Origin: an uncultured Rikenellaceae bacterium
GTDB taxonomy: Bacteria; Bacteroidota; Bacteroidia; Bacteroidales; Rikenellaceae
DNA: 8,990 nt
NCBI GenBank assembly: GCA_947037995.1
Contig: CAMQUV010000029.1
Location: 1-8,990 of the forward strand
Direction: 5' to 3'
Shown here: piece after piece, positions 5,147 to 8,990 of the stretch
Numbering within the stretch: the first letter of the stretch is position 1
How the letters are laid out: each line of letters begins with the position of its first letter
The notes under the pieces: generated by a model
What the model saw: the letters and a program-made list of their open reading frames with translations, nothing else
Database searches by the model: none
What the model was told of the DNA's origin: nothing
Translations under genes and position numbers: made by a program

Positions 5147-7798
5147 ATGAATGTCAAACAAACTATCCTTCTTATAACGTTTGCACTTGGGGTTGTTAGT
5201 AGTTATGCCCAGATTAATATAACTGGAATTGTGCGTGACTCAAAGAGCAATAAACCAGTCGATTTTGCCAATGTAATTGTGCAAAATAACTCGCAAACTA
5301 AACTTCATACCTTCACTATGACCGATAGTGAAGGTAGGTTTTCATTTGACTACAACGAGAATGTCGACTCCTTAAAAATCACCATAACTGCCGTTAATAT
5401 TAAGCCTCAAACATTAATAATATCGGCAAAACCGCAAGAACTTACTGTATTTACAGTCGCTAAAATGATGCAAGTGAGGGAAGTTGTTGTCAAAGCTGAT
5501 ATACCCAACGTACGCAAAACAGGTGATACACTTACCTATTTTGCGGCAAAATATAAAGATGCAAACGATAGAGTTATTGAGGATGTGCTGAGGAAAATGC
5601 CTGGCATCGATGTTCAAAAATCGGGAAAAATAACATATCAAGGCAAGGCTATTAGTAAATTCTATGTTGAGGGAATGGATATGATGGGAGGTCGCTACAG
5701 TGTGGCGTCCAAAAATATCAGTGTCGACGATGTGATGAATGTTAAAGTTTATGAAAATCATCAAGCCATAAAAGCCCTTAAAAATATTAATATACCCGAT
5801 GAGGCTGCATTAGATATAAAACTCAAACAGACCGCTAAAGGTTCGTGGACAGGTAGCGTTCAAGCGGGTGTGGGATATGAGCCATGGATGTGGAATGTTG
5901 AGGCTGTTGCGATGTATTTCGGCAAAAAAATGCAATCGCTCTCGACCTATAAAACTAATAATACGGGTGATGATGTTGCAAAAGAGCTTGGCTCGCAGTA
6001 TGGCGGAATTAGTGATGCACACTCAATTCTCGGCGTGCAACTACCTACAACTCCTCCAATTAATGAGAATCTCTACCTCAATAATAATGTCCACGCTGTT
6101 GCGTCTAATATATTGTTGAAACTCTCGGAAAACACACAGTTTAAAGCAAATATTTCCTATTCTTATGACTATCAAACCAGTGAAGGAGTGTCGACAACAA
6201 CACACTTGCTCAATGGCGTTGCGCCAATAATTGTTCGTGAATTGACCTACGCCGCCCAGAAAAGCGACAGGATTAACCTCTACTTTAATATTGAAACCAA
6301 TAAAAAGAAAAGCTATCTATCAAATTCATTGCATCTAAAGGGTGATTTTAATAAAGATTATGGAAGGGTGGTGAGCAATGATGAATCTGTGACGCAGTCG
6401 TTCGAGCTTCCGTCATTTGCTGTGAAAAATGATTTGAATTTGATAGTGCCGCTCAAAAATAGGTTTTCGCTGGGTGTACGCTCAATAACGGAGTATAACG
6501 ATGCGCCCAGTTCGCTCGAAATCAAACCGCTGCTTTTCCCCGAAATCTTCGATTCGCCCGAAGGCTATCCCAATGCGATGCAAACACTTGATTCACGGCG
6601 TATTACATCGCGCAACAATGTCTACACACGATTTACTTGGCGTAGGTGGAGCTTTGCGCTAAATGCAGGATTTAATGCACACGTCGAAAGTCTGAATTCC
6701 GCACTCTCACCAATGAACGAAGCTTTGGCAGTAGCGCCAACGGCCGACTCAATGCGCAACAATATTGATTGGCAACGCTACGATTTGACTGTCGGGCCTT
6801 CTGTAACCTACAAGCTGAGTGACGCCCTAAATATTCGAGCATATATCTATGCTGATTTTATGTCACTCACCACAAAAGATAAAATTCAGATAACCAATCG
6901 CAGTATAAATACTGTTATTGCCGCACCTTCAATCAAACTTAATGGGAGAATCACACAAGATTTAAAATACACTGCTTCGGCATCATACAACGAGTTCTAC
7001 GGCGGGATTTACGACTCATATAGAGGGTTCGTTATGACCGATTATCGTAATATTTCGGCTAAAGATGGTGATATTCGCCACACAAAACTGCAGGACTATC
7101 GAGCATCTTTGAGTTATGCAAATGCACTGAATCTTATATTTGTAAACCTTGAAGGAACGTATTGGAAGACAGATAATAACTTGACCTACTCGATTGATTA
7201 CAGCGGCGCGCTGAGCTATATCAAATCTGTTGCTATTCCAAACAGTTCGAGTGGATATGGTGTTGCCGCAAAATTTAGCAAACAGGTGCTTGCCATCTCA
7301 ACCGTGTTCAAACTTTCAGGAGGGTGGTCACGCTCGTTTAGCGAGATAATTCGCCAAGACGAGATGTTAGATTCTCGTAACGATTTGGCTACTGCAACTT
7401 TTGGATCTAATACACGCTTCGCAAAGTGGCTTTCGTTTGAATATAACGCTGATTATACCCGCAGTATGGGGCGTGTGGAAAGTATAGGAGATACAGAGCC
7501 GATTGATTATTTAACACAAAGAGCCGAACTTTTGTTTGATTTTGGCAAAGGCGTTACAGCGACCGCTTCAGGCTCGCACTACTATAATAACGCGATAGAG
7601 ACGGCTGATAGAGATATGTTTTTTCTCGATGCGATAATTTCATACAGGAGAAAAAAAGTTGAGTACTCTCTTGAGGGGCGCAACCTTTTAGGCGCAGAGG
7701 TGTTTAATTCGGCTTTTACATCGGACATTACTGCCTACGTTTACTCTTATAACCTTCGCCCACGACTTGTTATGCTAAAAGTGAAGGTTACGCTGTAA
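5147..7798 (+). CDS. TonB-dependent-receptor-like outer-membrane protein with carboxypeptidase-regulatory domain
   Basis: This is an 883-residue protein with a signal peptide (residues 1-21, SSYA|QIN). It has a CarboxypepD_reg-like beta-sandwich at about 22-105 (GIVRDSKSNKPVDFANV and TDSEGRFSF are typical) and a plug-like region at about 110-230 including LRKMPGIDV (149-156) and YVEGMDM (173-179). The remaining roughly 650 residues look like a large beta-barrel of alternating polar/hydrophobic strands. No clear TonB box is visible at the N-terminus. This layout matches the Bacteroidota receptors often found next to GLPGLI proteins. It could carry the mature peptide out through the outer membrane, take it up, or sense it; the sequence does not decide. 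The coding sequence is uninterrupted over 883 codons and looks richer in G and C than the maturase genes. It lies 25 bases after the GLPGLI gene and 18 before the transporter, so it is likely co-transcribed with both. Confidence 0.88.
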   Translation: MNVKQTILLITFALGVVSSYAQINITGIVRDSKSNKPVDFANVIVQNNSQTKLHTFTMTDSEGRFSFDYNENVDSLKITITAVNIKPQTLIISAKPQELTVFTVAKMMQVREVVVKADIPNVRKTGDTLTYFAAKYKDANDRVIEDVLRKMPGIDVQKSGKITYQGKAISKFYVEGMDMMGGRYSVASKNISVDDVMNVKVYENHQAIKALKNINIPDEAALDIKLKQTAKGSWTGSVQAGVGYEPWMWNVEAVAMYFGKKMQSLSTYKTNNTGDDVAKELGSQYGGISDAHSILGVQLPTTPPINENLYLNNNVHAVASNILLKLSENTQFKANISYSYDYQTSEGVSTTTHLLNGVAPIIVRELTYAAQKSDRINLYFNIETNKKKSYLSNSLHLKGDFNKDYGRVVSNDESVTQSFELPSFAVKNDLNLIVPLKNRFSLGVRSITEYNDAPSSLEIKPLLFPEIFDSPEGYPNAMQTLDSRRITSRNNVYTRFTWRRWSFALNAGFNAHVESLNSALSPMNEALAVAPTADSMRNNIDWQRYDLTVGPSVTYKLSDALNIRAYIYADFMSLTTKDKIQITNRSINTVIAAPSIKLNGRITQDLKYTASASYNEFYGGIYDSYRGFVMTDYRNISAKDGDIRHTKLQDYRASLSYANALNLIFVNLEGTYWKTDNNLTYSIDYSGALSYIKSVAIPNSSSGYGVAAKFSKQVLAISTVFKLSGGWSRSFSEIIRQDEMLDSRNDLATATFGSNTRFAKWLSFEYNADYTRSMGRVESIGDTEPIDYLTQRAELLFDFGKGVTATASGSHYYNNAIETADRDMFFLDAIISYRRKKVEYSLEGRNLLGAEVFNSAFTSDITAYVYSYNLRPRLVMLKVKVTL

Positions 7799-7816
7799 CA
7801 CAATAAAAAATAATAT

Positions 7817-8164
7817 ATGCAATTTCCATATTATAAACAACTAGACGCAATGGATTGCGGGCCGACTTGCTTGAAGATAATAGCACAGTACTACGGCCGT
7901 AACTATTCTATAAAAACCCTCCGCGATAAATGTCATATCACTCGTGAAGGCGTGTCGCTATTGGGTATAAGTGATGCTGCCGAGCTGATTGGATTTCGTT
8001 CAACGGGGGTTAAAATTTCGTGGGAACAATTGCGAGATGAAATGCATATGCCTTGTATTGTGCATTGGAATCAACGTCATTTTGTTGTCGTTTACAAAAT
8101 CGCACAAAAAACTGTTTATGTTTCCGACCCTGCCGCAGGGCTTCTTGAGTATAGTGAAGAATAA
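7817..8164 (+). CDS. Open N-terminal piece of the transporter: C39 peptidase domain (115 residues)
   Basis: The catalytic set is complete: Gln8 (oxyanion hole), Cys14 in DCGPTC, His88 in QRHFVVV and Asp104 in SDPAAG. C39 domains in full transporters run some 20-30 residues further, so this piece lacks its last strand (the GIALILEP segment lies after the stop). Made alone it might be poorly folded and would not be tethered to the membrane domain. A naturally free C39 protease is possible but less likely than a broken fusion, since the sequence after the stop is the missing end of the same domain. Confidence 0.65.
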   Translation: MQFPYYKQLDAMDCGPTCLKIIAQYYGRNYSIKTLRDKCHITREGVSLLGISDAAELIGFRSTGVKISWEQLRDEMHMPCIVHWNQRHFVVVYKIAQKTVYVSDPAAGLLEYSEE

Positions 8165-8953
8165 TTCAAAAATGCGTGGATGCAGTCCAGTAACAAAGGA
8201 ATTGCACTAATATTAGAGCCTACACCTGAGTTTTACAACGAAAAAGGAGACGAGGATAAACGACTGAAATTCACTCATTTATTACACTACCTAAAGCCAT
8301 ACAAACGCTATCTTGTGCAACTCGGACTAGCAATGCTAACGGCTAGTGTATTGAGCCTTATTTTGCCATTCCTAACACAATCGGTAGTCGATAAAGGTAT
8401 TGGGACAGGGAATCTATCATTTGTTGTAATGATACTGATAGCGCAAGTTGTGCTTGTTGTAGGTCAGATGGCAAATAACCTCATCCGTAGTTGGCTAATG
8501 TTACATATGGCCACCCGGATAAGTATATCACTGATATCCAATTTCCTTTCAAAACTTATGCGACTGCCTATATCTTTCTTCGATTCAAAGATGGTCGGTG
8601 ACATTATGCAACGAATTGATGATTACGACAGAATACAATCATTTTTGACTGGCTCGTTTCTAAGTATGGTAATGGCTGTACTAACTTTTGTGATATATGG
8701 GGCTGTAATTGGCGGTTATGATCTAACTATACTTGGCATATTCTTGCTTGGTAGTGCATTGTACATAACGTGGATACTCCTGTTTATGAAACGTCGCAGA
8801 AAACTGGATTATATGCGATTCCAAGAAGCCTCAGCCAATCAAAGTAGCGTTGTGCAGCTTATTAATGGCATGCAAGACATTAAGCTAAACAACTGCGAGA
8901 AACAGAAGCGATGGGAATGGGAACGCATTCAGGCACGACTGTTTAAGGTGTCG
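7817..8953 (+). pseudogene. C39 peptidase-containing ABC transporter (PCAT), interrupted by an in-frame TAA and truncated by the contig end
   Basis: One continuous frame of 379 codons, with TAA at codon 116 (8162-8164), encodes the front of a peptidase-containing ABC transporter. Such proteins remove double-glycine leaders and export the core peptide across the inner membrane. Residues 1-115 are the C39 domain. After the stop the frame continues FKNAWMQSSNKGIALILEP, the usual end of a C39 domain. A linker and an ABC type-1 membrane domain follow, with helices around LGLAMLTASVLSLILPFL, the coupling-region pattern RLPISFFDSKMVGDIMQR, and QLINGMQDIKLNNCE. The ATP-binding domain is missing because genomic sequence ends at 8953. 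A single GAA or CAA to TAA change explains the stop. An ATG at 8180, 15 bases after the stop, could restart translation of the membrane part. The gene starts 18 bases after the receptor gene. Confidence 0.85.
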
Positions 8954-8990
8954 AGATCGGAAGAGCGTCGTGTAGGGAAAGAGTGTAGGC
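8954..8990 (+). other. Illumina sequencing adapter at the contig end (not genomic)
   Basis: From 8954 the sequence begins AGATCGGAAGAGC and continues exactly as the Illumina TruSeq universal-side adapter through GAGTGT at 8986. In the transporter frame it translates to RSEERRVGKEC, a well-known adapter contaminant peptide. The last four bases AGGC differ from the single-index adapter continuation and could be the first bases of a dual-index i5 barcode. Genomic sequence therefore ends at 8953. Confidence 0.97.

Noticed and set aside
1183..8953. Genome-wide reassignment of TAA to an amino acid
   Set aside because: Intact genes in the window end at TAA or TAG at sensible family lengths, and the 883-codon receptor and the other open genes have no internal TAA.
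1..8953. CRISPR array, tRNA, rRNA, insertion sequence or prophage elements
   Set aside because: I saw no spaced direct repeats, transposase motifs, tRNA-like cloverleaf or rRNA segments on either strand.

Overview
The window reads as one contig from a Bacteroidota genome, most likely order Bacteroidales. The evidence is a GLPGLI-family secreted protein, a carboxypeptidase-regulatory/TonB-receptor-like outer-membrane protein with a Bacteroidota-type plug, an A-rich start-codon context without strong Shine-Dalgarno sites, and a double-glycine peptide precursor of the kind paired with radical SAM enzymes in this order. I cannot name the genus. Most of the window is a ribosomally made, post-translationally modified peptide (RiPP) cluster of the 'GG-Bacteroidales' type.

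Layout. Positions 1-1002 (minus strand) hold the N-terminal part of a membrane sensor histidine kinase that runs off the left edge. It is divergent from a plus-strand gene set: a SPASM radical SAM peptide maturase (1183-2430), a pseudo-radical-SAM partner (2446-3675), a 65-residue Cys- and Gly-rich precursor (3821-4018), a transcriptional hairpin (4037-4072), a GLPGLI-family periplasmic protein (4144-5121), a large outer-membrane receptor-like protein (5147-7798), and a C39-peptidase ABC transporter (from 7817, cut by the contig end). Gaps of 15, 25 and 18 bases between neighbours suggest co-transcription, with the precursor set apart by a 145-base leader and a hairpin.

How they would work together (inference from the families): the radical SAM enzyme and its pseudo-rSAM partner modify the core of the precursor. 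The transporter's C39 domain cuts after the Gly-Gly and exports the core across the inner membrane. The GLPGLI protein and the outer-membrane protein may handle it in the periplasm and outer membrane. The divergent kinase may control the cluster.

The main oddity is that the two genes needed for making and exporting the peptide each carry a single in-frame TAA with the reading frame intact on both sides. In the maturase (1327-1329) it falls 13 residues after the CX3CX2C iron-sulfur motif. In the transporter (8162-8164) it falls at the end of the C39 peptidase domain. The other cluster genes are intact and use TAA or TAG as normal stops, so a wholesale code change is not supported. Nonsense mutation (a decaying or switched-off cluster), site-specific readthrough or reinitiation, and base-level artefact all remain possible. 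Artefact needs weight because the last 37 bases of the window (8954-8990) are Illumina adapter sequence, not genome.
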